From Brachyspira hampsonii (GTDB lineage: Bacteria; Spirochaetota; Brachyspiria; Brachyspirales; Brachyspiraceae), in the NCBI RefSeq assembly GCF_001746205.1, contig NZ_MDCO01000015.1:1-53621 (forward strand): a DNA stretch of 53,621 nt, in the 5' to 3' direction. The notes beneath the pieces are model-generated. The model was not told where the DNA came from and ran no database searches. It saw only the letters and a program-made list of their open reading frames with translations. Below, piece after piece: positions 42,341-51,512 of this stretch; the stretch's first letter is position 1; each line of letters starts with the position of its first letter. The position numbers were made by a program, and so were the translations under genes.

Positions 42341-43120
42341 TTATTGTATTACAGTAAAACCGTATTTTTTGAATGCTTCTATAGCTTTGTCATTAGATAT
42401 ATAATCTATAAACTTTTTAGCTTCTTCTTTATTTTCTGAAGATTTTACTATAGCTATAGGGTAAATAACTTTTTTATGACTGCCTTCAGGAGCTTCTGCT
42501 ATTGTATTTATATTTTTTGCTATTTGTGCATCAGTAGCATAGACTATACCACAGTCAACTTCTCCTGTTTCTACCCAAGAAAGTACATTTCTAACATCAG
42601 AACCGTAAACTGCCTTTTGTTTAACATCATCTAATATGGATAAATTACTTAATATTTCTTCAGAATACTGTCCAACAGGTACGCTTTTTGGCTCTCCTAA
42701 TCCTACTTTAGTAATATCGGCATTTGTTATATCTGTAAATGATTTTATATTTAAAGTAGAATTGCTTGGCGATATTAACACAACTTTATTTTCAAGCAAA
42801 TCTTTTCTTGTATCTGCATCAATTAAGTCTTTTTCTTGTAAGGCATCCATTTGTTTTTGTGCTGCCGAAAAGAAAATATCAGCTGGTGATCCTGCTTCTA
42901 TTTGAGTTTGTAATGCTCCTGATGAAGTAAATGAGAATGCAACAGTTGTTCCTGTTTCTGTTTTATAATTGTCAGCTAATTCTGTAAGTACATCAGTTAA
43001 ACTTGCCGCAGCCAATACTAATATTTCTTTATTTTCTGTATTAGTTTGTGCAGTATTTGAAGAACCGCATGATACAAATAAATAAGATATTAATAAAGTT
43101 ATAAATATTATTTTTTTCAT
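42341..43120 (-). CDS. modA: Molybdate-binding lipoprotein
   Basis: 259 residues. The signal peptide ends in a lipobox (YLFVSCGSS, Cys about 18). The mature domain matches ModA: LVLAAASLTDVLTELADNYK, FSFTSSGALQTQIEAGSPADIFFSAAQKQMD, then GEPKSVPVGQYSEEIL and DCGIVYATDA. It captures molybdate or tungstate outside the inner membrane. It is the first gene of modABC. I see no obvious ModE box upstream. Confidence 0.95.
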   Translation of the reverse strand: MKKIIFITLLISYLFVSCGSSNTAQTNTENKEILVLAAASLTDVLTELADNYKTETGTTVAFSFTSSGALQTQIEAGSPADIFFSAAQKQMDALQEKDLIDADTRKDLLENKVVLISPSNSTLNIKSFTDITNADITKVGLGEPKSVPVGQYSEEILSNLSILDDVKQKAVYGSDVRNVLSWVETGEVDCGIVYATDAQIAKNINTIAEAPEGSHKKVIYPIAIVKSSENKEEAKKFIDYISNDKAIEAFKKYGFTVIQ

Positions 43121-43163
43121 AGCAACACCTTTAAATTTATTTTATTTTTTATATTAAAAATAT

Positions 43164-43640
43164 TTAATGCCCTTCACCTTTCATCATACTAATGATATGT
43201 TCTAGTAAAGGTATCAGTAAATTAGTGCAGTATTCAGCACCTTTTTTGCTTCCGGGAAAATTAACTACAAATACATTATCATTAATACCAGCATATCCTC
43301 TTGATAGAGCGGCAAATATTGTATCCTTTATTGACTCTTGTCTTAAATAATCAGATATTCCTCTTACTTCTTTTTTACAAAATGCCTCTGTTGCTTCAGG
43401 AGTTACATCTCTTTGAGATAAGCCGGTTCCTCCTGTAGTTATTATAATATCAAAGTTATTTTTATTTTCATTTAAAGTATTTAATATTATATCATATTCA
43501 TCTGGAACTATTATTTTTTTTATATTTGTAATTTTATCTTTCAAATTATCTTCAAGAGTTTTTACTATAACAGCACCGGATTTATCTTCATATATGCCTT
43601 TGAAAGCTCTATCAGACACAGTAATAACAAGTATCTTCAA
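43164..43640 (-). CDS. mogA: Molybdopterin adenylyltransferase (MogA/MoaB family)
   Basis: 158 residues. It activates molybdopterin by adenylylation before metal insertion. Motifs: ITVSDRAFKGIYEDKSG at the start, IIITTGGTGLSQRDVTPEAT (the T-G-G-T-G loop) and VVNFPGSKKGAEY. Its start overlaps the end of the MOSC gene by 29 bases, so the two are coupled. Confidence 0.93.
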   Translation of the reverse strand: MKILVITVSDRAFKGIYEDKSGAVIVKTLEDNLKDKITNIKKIIVPDEYDIILNTLNENKNNFDIIITTGGTGLSQRDVTPEATEAFCKKEVRGISDYLRQESIKDTIFAALSRGYAGINDNVFVVNFPGSKKGAEYCTNLLIPLLEHIISMMKGEGH

Positions 43641-44061
43641 CTTTTATTTCACCGCCTTTAACAACTCTTACAAATATACCTTTTTTCGGCATAATGCAGT
43701 CGCCCACTAATTGTTTTATATCGCATCCATTATGACATGCCTTTCCTATTTTGGAAACTTCCACTATAGTATCTCCTATATACATTTTCGTTCCTATAGG
43801 CAGTTTATAAAGTTCAATGTCTTTTGTTGTTATGTTTTCTGCAAAATCACCCGGTTTGAGATTGGTTTGCATTTTATTATTTGTGTATTCTATATCTTCA
43901 ATGGCAAGCAAAGAAACTTGTCTGTCTTTTAACCTATTAAAATGGGCATCATTAAGAACGCCTTTATCTTCTACCAAAGTTATGCTTTCTACAGGAGTTT
44001 TTATTGTACCTGTATCTTTGGATATATTTAATGAAATTAATTTGAAATATTTCTTTTCCAT
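43612..44061 (-). CDS. MOSC-domain protein
   Basis: 149 residues, a stand-alone MOSC domain, the fold of molybdenum-cofactor sulfurase C-termini. Visible: VEDKGVLNDAHFNRLKDRQVSLLAIEDIE, then LKPGDFAENITTKDIEL-type, IGDTIVEVSKIGKACHNGCD with the conserved Cys and a closing GIFVRVVKGGEIKVED. Such small MOSC proteins carry or sulfurate the cofactor. It is directly upstream of mogA on the minus strand. Confidence 0.92.
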   Translation of the reverse strand: MEKKYFKLISLNISKDTGTIKTPVESITLVEDKGVLNDAHFNRLKDRQVSLLAIEDIEYTNNKMQTNLKPGDFAENITTKDIELYKLPIGTKMYIGDTIVEVSKIGKACHNGCDIKQLVGDCIMPKKGIFVRVVKGGEIKVEDTCYYCV

Positions 44062-44219
44062 AATGCAATTCTACTTCTATTTAATAAAAAAGTATTATTA
44101 TTTAGAAGTTTATACAAAAAAATAAAATATTCAATATAAATATAATTTTTTTTTAGAATTTTATTTAAAAATTACAAAAAATTTATTATAATATTATCTG
44201 AAACTATTTTTAATGAGAA

Positions 44220-45086
44220 ATGAAAATGAATAATAAGCAAATATTAGATAAGGCTTTGGAACTTGTAAATAATAATATAGAAACAGAGCTAATAAAAATA
44301 CTTAAAATATCAGGATCTGCTCCAAGAACATTAGATGCTTTTATGATAGCTTATAGAGAAAATAATAAAGAAAAAAATATTGGTACTATAGGCGGAGGTT
44401 TATTGGAATTTGAAGCTTTAAAAGATGCTTATGTATTTTTAGATAATAAAGAAACTTCTAATAAAAAATATAATTTAACTCCTCAGGAAGCAGGCGGAAT
44501 TGGTATGGTATGCGGAGGAAGTGCTGAGATATCATTTATATATTTAAATGATAATAAAGATACAATAAATAATATAAAAAAAGAAATTGAAGATAAGGAA
44601 AGCAATGTTTATATATTCGGCGGAGGGCATGTATCTTATGATTTGGTAGAAGTTTTGTATAGAATAGGTTTTAATTGTATTGTTATAGATGATAGAGAAG
44701 AGTTTGCAAATAAAGATAGATTTCCTAATGCTAGTAAAATAATAGTAGAAAATTATGAAAATGTTTTTGATAAAATAAATATTAGTGATAAAGATTATAT
44801 AGTAATAGTAACAAGAGGACATTCTCATGATTATATAGTTGAAAAAAATGCTTTAAAAACTGATGCATTATATATTGGTATGATAGGAAGTAAGAATAAA
44901 ATAAAAACATTGCATGACAGATTAAAAAAAGAAGAAAATTATACTGATGAAAATATATCGAAAGTGCATGCTCCAATAGGAATAGCAATAGGTGCAGAGA
45001 CTACAGAAGAAATAGCAATAAGCATAGCAGCAGAACTTATACTTGTAAGAGCAAAAGCAGAGAATAGAAGAAAAATAAAAAATTAA
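44220..45086 (+). CDS. xdhC: XdhC/CoxI family molybdoenzyme maturation factor
   Basis: 288 residues. XdhC proteins bind molybdenum cofactor and help insert the sulfurated form into xanthine-dehydrogenase-like enzymes. The first domain has SGSAPRTLDAFMIAY and GTIGGGLLEFEALKDA, the second a Rossmann fold NVYIFGGGHVSYDLVEVL, DDREEFANKDRFPNA, and IGMIGSKNKI near the end with HAPIGIAIGAETTEEIAISIAAEL. It implies a molybdenum hydroxylase elsewhere in the genome; none is in this window. It is divergent from the MOSC gene. Confidence 0.92.
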   Translation: MKMNNKQILDKALELVNNNIETELIKILKISGSAPRTLDAFMIAYRENNKEKNIGTIGGGLLEFEALKDAYVFLDNKETSNKKYNLTPQEAGGIGMVCGGSAEISFIYLNDNKDTINNIKKEIEDKESNVYIFGGGHVSYDLVEVLYRIGFNCIVIDDREEFANKDRFPNASKIIVENYENVFDKINISDKDYIVIVTRGHSHDYIVEKNALKTDALYIGMIGSKNKIKTLHDRLKKEENYTDENISKVHAPIGIAIGAETTEEIAISIAAELILVRAKAENRRKIKN

Positions 45087-45258
45087 TTTATTATTAATTA
45101 CAATATTATTCGGAAAGTATAAACTATAAGTATTTAATAATTGCAGACATTTATTATTATAAGTAAAGTTACTGCAATTAAAAAACTTTAATTAAAAAAC
45201 TATAATTTTCATAACTATAACTTTATGAAATTATATATTTGCAATAATAGGAGCATAT

Positions 45259-46470
45259 ATGGCTAGAACTTTTTTACATCCTAATGAAGCTTTAGAATTA
45301 GTATTGAAAAATTCTGAAGACTATGGTAATGAAAAAATATCAGTGCTTGATTCTTATAACAGAGTTTTAGCTGATGATGTTTATGCTTTGAATGATGATC
45401 CTCCTTTCAGTAAATCTTCTATGGACGGATATGCTTATAAAAAAGAAGATGAAAATAAAAATAGTTATGTTTTAATTGAAGATAAAATTATATATGCTGG
45501 ACTTTGCGATAAAATTGAAGTTAAAAGCGGAGAATGTGTTAAAATAATGACAGGTGCTATGCTTCCTGAAAATTGCGATGCGGTTCAGAGAGTGGAGTGG
45601 ATAGAGGAAGTAAAAGAAAATTCTAAAACAGTTATTAATTTCACTAAAAAAGAAATAACTAGTAATGTAATAAAAAAAGGAAATAATAAAAAATCGGGAG
45701 ATAAAGTATTGGATAAGAAAATGCTTTTACCTAAAGATGTTGCTGTACTTGCAGGATTTGGTTATTCTAATATAGAAGTGAAAAATAAAATAAATACTGC
45801 TGTAATATCCACAGGTAATGAAATAGCAAATATAGGCGAAAGTTTAAAAGAAGGTCAGATATATGATGCTAATGCTCCTATGCTTGCGGCTAGAACTTCT
45901 TCTTTATCATGTAATACTAAATTTTATGGTAAAGTTAATGATGATGAAAAAGAGATAAAAGAAATACTTTCAAAAGCATTAGATGAAAATGATATTGTTC
46001 TTATAAGCGGAGGCGTATCTATGGGAGATTTTGATTATGTACATAAAGAGTTACTAGAGCTTGGAGTTAATCAAATATTTCATGGTATTGCTATGAAACC
46101 AGGAAAACCTTTATTTTTTGGTAAATTAGGTAAAAAGGCTGTGTTTGCTTTGCCGGGTAATACGGTTTCTGCTTTTATGACTTTTGAAATAATGGTTAAG
46201 CCTTATATATTTAGCTGCTTAGGTATAAATTTCGATACTAATTATATAAAGGCTTTAATCACTGAAGACTTTAAAAGAAAAGATGCTGAAAGGCTTGAAT
46301 ATATACCTGTACGATTATTTTTTGATGATACAAAATTATTAGTGAAACTTATAAAATATAATAATTCTTCTATGATATCATCATTCTCTGAAGCTAATGG
46401 TATATTAAAAATAGATATTGGAATTTCAGATATTGTAAGAGGAAGTATAGTTGATGTTAGATTCCTTTAA
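45259..46470 (+). CDS. moeA: Molybdopterin molybdenumtransferase
   Basis: 403 residues, standard MoeA length. It inserts molybdate into adenylylated molybdopterin. Domains: an N-terminal lobe with SSMDGYAYK, then KIMTGAMLPENCDAVQRVE, the catalytic domain with VISTGNEI, GQIYDANAPMLAA, ISGGVSMGDFDYVH and FALPGNTVSAFMTFEI, and a short C-terminal lobe. TAGGAG precedes the ATG by seven bases. Its end overlaps the moaA start by 17 bases. Confidence 0.95.
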   Translation: MARTFLHPNEALELVLKNSEDYGNEKISVLDSYNRVLADDVYALNDDPPFSKSSMDGYAYKKEDENKNSYVLIEDKIIYAGLCDKIEVKSGECVKIMTGAMLPENCDAVQRVEWIEEVKENSKTVINFTKKEITSNVIKKGNNKKSGDKVLDKKMLLPKDVAVLAGFGYSNIEVKNKINTAVISTGNEIANIGESLKEGQIYDANAPMLAARTSSLSCNTKFYGKVNDDEKEIKEILSKALDENDIVLISGGVSMGDFDYVHKELLELGVNQIFHGIAMKPGKPLFFGKLGKKAVFALPGNTVSAFMTFEIMVKPYIFSCLGINFDTNYIKALITEDFKRKDAERLEYIPVRLFFDDTKLLVKLIKYNNSSMISSFSEANGILKIDIGISDIVRGSIVDVRFL

Positions 46471-47251
46471 TAGAGAGATAAATTATATAAGAGTTTCCGT
46501 TACTGACAGATGTAATTTGAGATGTGTATACTGTATGCCTGAAGAAGGTATTATAAAAAAAGCACATAATCAAATTTTGAGTTATGAGCAAATATATGAT
46601 GTGGTTAAAGAGGCTTCTGAACTAGGAATTAAAAAAGTTAGAATAACAGGAGGCGAGCCTTTAGTACGAAAAAATATTGATGAGCTTGTAGCTATGATTA
46701 GGAGTATAGAAAAAGTTGATATAATAGCTATGACAACTAATGCAGTTTTACTTGAAGGCATTGCGGAGAAATTAAAAAATGCGGGTCTTGATTCTATTAA
46801 TATATCTCTTGATACTTTAGACAGTGAAAGGTACAAATATATTACAAGAGGCGGAAGTTTATATGATGCTATGAAAGGAATAAAAATAGCTTCTGAATTG
46901 GGATTTCAATTAAAAATTAATGTTGTTGTTTATGATGAAAAAAGCATAGAAGAATTACCTTTATTAAAAAAATATGCTGAAAGTATAAATGCTAAACTTC
47001 AAACTATTCAGTATTATGATCTTAACAGTCAGAAAATAGATTCTGCAGATTATGACAGACCTGCAAAATGTAAATACTGCAATAGGATAAGATTATTATC
47101 TGATGGATATTTATTAAGCTGTCTGCATAGTAATATAAAATTCAAAGTTGATTTTGACGATATAAGAAGTTCTATAATAAAATGTATTGAAGGAAAACCT
47201 GAAAATGGTGCTTATAGTGATGCCGAATCATTAAGTATGATAGGCGGTTAA
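46454..47251 (+). CDS. moaA: GTP 3',8-cyclase MoaA (short form)
   Basis: 265 residues from the ATG at 46454 (the in-frame TTG just before is less likely). It is a radical-SAM enzyme of the first cofactor step: DRCNLRCVYCMPEEG (C-x3-C-x-x-C), GGEPLVRKNI, and ISLDTLDSERYKYITRGG. The second cluster site is PAKCKYCNRIRLLSDGYLLSC, and the end is the required GG (MIGG). The usual MoaA has about 320-330 residues; about 55 are missing between the QTIQYYDL strand and the second cluster. Both clusters and the tail remain, so it may be active. Confidence 0.9.
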   Translation: MLDSFNREINYIRVSVTDRCNLRCVYCMPEEGIIKKAHNQILSYEQIYDVVKEASELGIKKVRITGGEPLVRKNIDELVAMIRSIEKVDIIAMTTNAVLLEGIAEKLKNAGLDSINISLDTLDSERYKYITRGGSLYDAMKGIKIASELGFQLKINVVVYDEKSIEELPLLKKYAESINAKLQTIQYYDLNSQKIDSADYDRPAKCKYCNRIRLLSDGYLLSCLHSNIKFKVDFDDIRSSIIKCIEGKPENGAYSDAESLSMIGG

Positions 47252-47276
47252 TTAAATAAAAATTAAGGTCATAAAA

Positions 47277-47726
47277 ATGAGTGATAGATTAACACATATA
47301 GATGAAAGCGGTAATGCCAATATGGTTGATGTAGGTGATAAAGATATTGTAAAAAGAACTGCGGAAGCATCAGGAAAAATATATTTATCAAAAGATACTC
47401 TTAAATTGATAGAGGAAAATAATATAAAGAAAGGAGATGTTATATCAGCTGCTAGGATTGCAGGCATTATGGGAGCTAAACACACTTCTGAACTTATACC
47501 TTTATGTCATAATATTAATATAGAAAAAGTATCTTTAGACTTTACTTTAGAAGATGACGGAATAGTTATAAAATCTTATTGCAGATGCAGTTACAAAACA
47601 GGTATAGAGATGGAGGCATTAACTGCTGTTAGTGTTGCCGCTCTTACTATATGGGATATGTGCAAGGCTGTTGATAAAAATATGAGAATATCTGATATTA
47701 CTTTATTATCAAAGACTAAAAATTAA
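47277..47726 (+). CDS. moaC: Cyclic pyranopterin monophosphate synthase MoaC
   Basis: 149 residues, standard MoaC. It finishes the cyclic pyranopterin ring from the MoaA product. Motifs: LTHIDESGNANMVDVGDKD, the central GVIS-type KGDVISAARIAGIMGAKHTSELIPLCHNI, KTGIEMEALTAVSVAALTIWDMCKAVD and the end MRISDITLLSKTKN. It lies 25 bases after moaA. A strong terminator follows. Confidence 0.96.
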   Translation: MSDRLTHIDESGNANMVDVGDKDIVKRTAEASGKIYLSKDTLKLIEENNIKKGDVISAARIAGIMGAKHTSELIPLCHNINIEKVSLDFTLEDDGIVIKSYCRCSYKTGIEMEALTAVSVAALTIWDMCKAVDKNMRISDITLLSKTKN

Positions 47727-47741
47727 AACCTTGAAATAAAA

Positions 47742-47777
47742 AAGCATTGATTAAATTTATATATCTAATCAATGCTT
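47742..47777. terminator. Terminator after moaC
   Basis: AAGCATTGATTA (47742-47753) pairs perfectly with TAATCAATGCTT (47766-47777) around a 12-base loop, with A-runs before and T-rich sequence after. It can serve both moaC and the convergent outer-membrane protein gene. Confidence 0.85.
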
Positions 47778-47799
47778 ATTTCTATTTTTTATATTAATA

Positions 47800-48474
47800 T
47801 TAATTAGTTGGTTTTAATCTAAAGCTGAATTGAGCTCCTATACTGAAGCTGTCTGTTCCTATATTATTTTTAGCTTTAGGTCCGAAATCATATCCTAGAT
47901 ATATACCTATTCCAGCATCCATTTTATCTGAATCCTTATCAAAATTTGGTGTGTAAAAATCAAAAGTTAATTTTACATAAGGGATAACAAACATTTGATT
48001 ATAAGTATTATTTATATATGAGAAATTTACATACTTATAATGATAATTTATCTCTGAGGATGAGTATTCATTATATGTCATTATGTATCCGGAAAATGGT
48101 ATTTTAACTCCTCCTCCTAAACCTATAGCGTACTTTCCAATATTAAATTTAGGAAGCAAACCTAACTGCAAACTATGAAATGAATAATAAACAACTTCTT
48201 CATTTGGTCTGTTAGGATAATAATTGGCAAATTGATTAAAAGCATATCCTACTTCTCCTAATATGCTAAAACCTAGTCCGTTTTCTAAATATAATCCGTA
48301 TCCAAGCTGAGCTGTAATTCCTGTATTAGCAGCTCCGCTAACATCACGTTTTTCACCAGTATTTCCAATAGGTATTCCTAAAGAAATTAATACCGGAATA
48401 TTGAATGATACTTCAAAACCTCCGGCTGCAAATGCTGAAGCACTCATTAATAACATTAAAAATAATTTTTTCAT
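47800..48474 (-). CDS. Outer-membrane beta-barrel protein
   Basis: 224 residues with a signal peptide (MKKLFLMLLMSASAFA, cut before AGG). The mature part alternates aromatic and polar residues as in a small barrel: GITAQLGYGLYLENGLGFSI, LLPKFNIGKYAIGLGGGVKI and GIGIYLGYDFGPKA, ending in an aromatic-containing strand (FSIGAQFSFRL). It is probably an eight-stranded outer-membrane protein. GGAG precedes the ATG on the minus strand. Function unknown; similar small barrels are common in Brachyspira. Confidence 0.8.
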   Translation of the reverse strand: MKKLFLMLLMSASAFAAGGFEVSFNIPVLISLGIPIGNTGEKRDVSGAANTGITAQLGYGLYLENGLGFSILGEVGYAFNQFANYYPNRPNEEVVYYSFHSLQLGLLPKFNIGKYAIGLGGGVKIPFSGYIMTYNEYSSSEINYHYKYVNFSYINNTYNQMFVIPYVKLTFDFYTPNFDKDSDKMDAGIGIYLGYDFGPKAKNNIGTDSFSIGAQFSFRLKPTN

Positions 48475-48644
48475 ATAATAATCTCCTATTTTTATTGATA
48501 ATTGATTTTAATATATTATGATAATATTTTATATTTTTCAATATGAATAATACTTTTTTATAAGAAAAAATTGAATTATTTAATTAATTATTTCTTAATA
48601 GTTATATATAAATAGAAAAATTATTATATATATAACTATTAATT

Positions 48645-50477
48645 TTAATTAAAATGAAAATAAGAAACTTGTTCTACTATGTTATTGGATTTATCAAGTA
48701 CATCTTTACTAGCATTTGCTCCGTCATTTGCTATTTTAGAAGTATCCTGAGTTATTTTATTGATTTCTATAACAGCTGTATTAATTTGAGAGAGACTGTT
48801 TTCTTCTTCTATAATAGCACTTGATATTTCTGTTAATAGTGTTAGAACATCATTAACAGATGATTCTATTTGATTTAGTATGTATGATGAAGCCTGTACA
48901 GATGCACTTCCATTATTTATTTTTTCAACGGTTTCATTAGCTATTGCTGTTATATCCTTAGCAGCATTTCCAACATTAATAGCAAGGTTTCTAACTTCGC
49001 TTGCAACAACAGCAAAACCTTTTCCTTGATCTCCAGCTCTAGCAGCTTCAACAGAGGCATTTAAAGCCAATATATTAGTTTGGAAAGCTATAGATTCTAT
49101 TATTTTTGTAATGTCTGAAATCTTTTTACTAGCTTCGGATATTAGTGCCATATTTTCTGATGTGGCATTTATAGCATTAACTCCGTTTCTTGTAGCATTT
49201 GATACTTTTTCACTCATATTTTTGGCATTTCCTGCATTTTCAGCAGTGTCTTTTAATGATGAAAATACAAATTCTATTGACCTTGTTAACTCTTCTAAAG
49301 AGCTTGCCTGTGATACAGACCGGTCAGATAAGTCTATATTGCCGTTTGTTATAATATTAACGGAACTATTAATTCCATTTATATTATCTTTCATGCTATA
49401 AATAATATCGCCTAGTTTATTTTGCATATCATTAAGAGCCCTTATTACATCGCCTGTTTGATCTTTTTTATTTAATTCTTTTTCATCAAAATGTGTATTA
49501 AAATTACCTTTGGACATAGATTTTATTATTGAAATAGTATTGTCTAAAGTATTTGATATAGGTTTTGCTATAACTATTACTAATACTGCCTCTATGGCGG
49601 ATAATAATATAAATACAGATATTATAAGTATAAGTAATTTTAATAATGATAAATTTAGTTCTTTATTTTCTATACTAAGAATTATATGCCAATTAGTGTT
49701 TCTTATTTTTGAAGATATATATGATAATTCTTTATCTATCCATGCATAATTATTGTTGTTCATAATATCATTTTTATGAGATGATATTTCTTGATTATTA
49801 AATATATTTTCTTTTAATATAGAATTTTGATTTTCACTATATATGTACAATCCTTCTTTGTTAATAATACTTATATTATAACTGTATTTTTTTGCTTCCT
49901 CTAATGCAGAAGATATAATTTTAGAAAAATCAACATCTATTCTTACTACACCAGAAAGCTGTCCATTCACATATATAGTTTTTGAAAAAGTTACTATGAT
50001 AGATTTAGTAACAATATCTATATAAGGTTCTGATATGACTATTTCCTTTGAAGCTATGGCATTCTTATACCATTCTCTTGATGTTTGATCATAGTTGCTT
50101 GGTAATGTCCCAGTTGTATTTAATACTGTTCCTCCGTCTTTGTAGGGTATTGTATCAGCATAAAATATATTTACTAAATTAGGTTCATTTTTGATGATAT
50201 TTTTGAATACATTTAATAAGTTATCACGGTTTGTTTCTTTTTCCAAATAAGAACAAAATATATTTATTTTTCCGTATAAGTAAGAAATATTATTTTCTAT
50301 TTCAGATGAAATACTAGATGCATTATATTGATTGGAATTGATAAATCTTATTTTATACTGCGGAAAATATAAAATATATATAGCTGTACAAATTATAAAT
50401 AAAGCAGCCATATATGGTATTAAAAATTTAAATATTAAACTATTATTTCCAATACTTTTCTTATTATTATCCAACAT
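48645..50477 (-). CDS. Methyl-accepting chemotaxis protein
   Basis: 610 residues: membrane segment about 16-36, a periplasmic dCache-type sensor (with [25 protein letters not shown], a typical amine/amino-acid-sensing pattern W-Y-x(n)-S-x-P-Y), a second membrane segment about 278-300, HAMP, and the signalling tip [20 protein letters not shown] followed by [15 protein letters not shown]. The usual [10 protein letters not shown] has A changed to S. No C-terminal CheR-binding pentapeptide. A different sensor from the MCP at 23693. Confidence 0.93.
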   Translation of the reverse strand: MLDNNKKSIGNNSLIFKFLIPYMAALFIICTAIYILYFPQYKIRFINSNQYNASSISSEIENNISYLYGKINIFCSYLEKETNRDNLLNVFKNIIKNEPNLVNIFYADTIPYKDGGTVLNTTGTLPSNYDQTSREWYKNAIASKEIVISEPYIDIVTKSIIVTFSKTIYVNGQLSGVVRIDVDFSKIISSALEEAKKYSYNISIINKEGLYIYSENQNSILKENIFNNQEISSHKNDIMNNNNYAWIDKELSYISSKIRNTNWHIILSIENKELNLSLLKLLILIISVFILLSAIEAVLVIVIAKPISNTLDNTISIIKSMSKGNFNTHFDEKELNKKDQTGDVIRALNDMQNKLGDIIYSMKDNINGINSSVNIITNGNIDLSDRSVSQASSLEELTRSIEFVFSSLKDTAENAGNAKNMSEKVSNATRNGVNAINATSENMALISEASKKISDITKIIESIAFQTNILALNASVEAARAGDQGKGFAVVASEVRNLAINVGNAAKDITAIANETVEKINNGSASVQASSYILNQIESSVNDVLTLLTEISSAIIEEENSLSQINTAVIEINKITQDTSKIANDGANASKDVLDKSNNIVEQVSYFHFN

Positions 50478-50592
50478 GTATACAACCTCTCTATAATTAA
50501 ATTAAAAATGAATAAAATAATTTTTAAAACTGTACTAGTATACTTTAATATACAAAAATAGTAAATAGTATATAAAAAATATCATTTAATTA

Positions 50593-51492
50593 TTAATTAT
50601 CATCATTTAATTTTAAACTATCTATTGCTTTGTTTAATTTATTTTTGATTTTCTTTCTTTCTGCTTCATTTTCATTTTCGTACATATAAAGCATGTTATT
50701 ATTTTCTAAATTATCTAATTGTATTTTTCCCATTTTAAATATTTCTCTAAGCATATTTTTGGCATCATTATAGCCTTCTTGAATACGAATTTTAGCTCCT
50801 TCCAGCGAGAAATCCATAGCACCGTTAAAGAAGTTTCCTATATCATGGCTCGGTACTATTTCATAAACTTTGCAGTCATTGAATTTTTCTCTGGTGCTTT
50901 CTTTATATAAATTAATAGCTATTATTTCATCGCATTTTTCTTCATAATAGAGAGGCTTTAATGGAAGATTATTTCCTTTTAATATCTCAACTCCTCCATC
51001 TATATAATCAACTCCTTCTATCGTCTGCCTTCCGAATATAACAGGTATTGCACTTGTAGCCATCATTATTTCTTTTATTTCTTTTGCTGATTTATTATTT
51101 AATTTAAAATATTCAGCATCAATGTTTTTTAAATTTACCGCTGTAGCATATATTGGATATTCATAATTTATGATAATATCAATATTTAAATATTTTTCTA
51201 TTATTTCTATTAAGCCTTTTCTGCTGAATATACCATTTGAAGATATATAATTGTTCTCTGTATTCATTTTCTTTTTTGAAAGTATTTTATCTTCTATTTC
51301 ATTAGTCCAAATATATTCTGCTATATCATAATTATTTTGTGCTATTAAACAGGCATTAAGAACACCTACAGAAGTACCGGATATTGCTTTAATCATTTTA
51401 TCAACTTCATATTCTCTTAAAGCTTTCCATACTCCTATTTGATAGCTTCCAAGTCCGCCGCCGCCGCCTAAAACTAAACCTAATTTTTTCAT
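50593..51492 (-). CDS. Patatin-like phospholipase (RssA type)
   Basis: 299 residues. It is a Ser/Asp-dyad lipid acyl hydrolase: oxyanion hole GGGGGLGSYQIG at residues 9-20, nucleophile S41 in GTSVG, and D165 in DGG. EIMMATSAIPVIF between them is typical. Residues after about 250 form a charged helix. No signal peptide, so it acts in the cytoplasm or at the inner membrane. It is 20 bases downstream of the next gene on the same strand (51513-53006), so the two form a likely operon. Confidence 0.93.
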   Translation of the reverse strand: MKKLGLVLGGGGGLGSYQIGVWKALREYEVDKMIKAISGTSVGVLNACLIAQNNYDIAEYIWTNEIEDKILSKKKMNTENNYISSNGIFSRKGLIEIIEKYLNIDIIINYEYPIYATAVNLKNIDAEYFKLNNKSAKEIKEIMMATSAIPVIFGRQTIEGVDYIDGGVEILKGNNLPLKPLYYEEKCDEIIAINLYKESTREKFNDCKVYEIVPSHDIGNFFNGAMDFSLEGAKIRIQEGYNDAKNMLREIFKMGKIQLDNLENNNMLYMYENENEAERKKIKNKLNKAIDSLKLNDDN

Positions 51493-51512
51493 AAAATCTC
51501 CAAATATGAAAA

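Noticed and set aside
45140-45178. ATTGCAG/CTGCAAT inverted repeat before moeA as a molybdenum-cofactor riboswitch
   Set aside because: Only a seven-base stem with a long AT-rich loop; the multi-helix Moco motif is not present.
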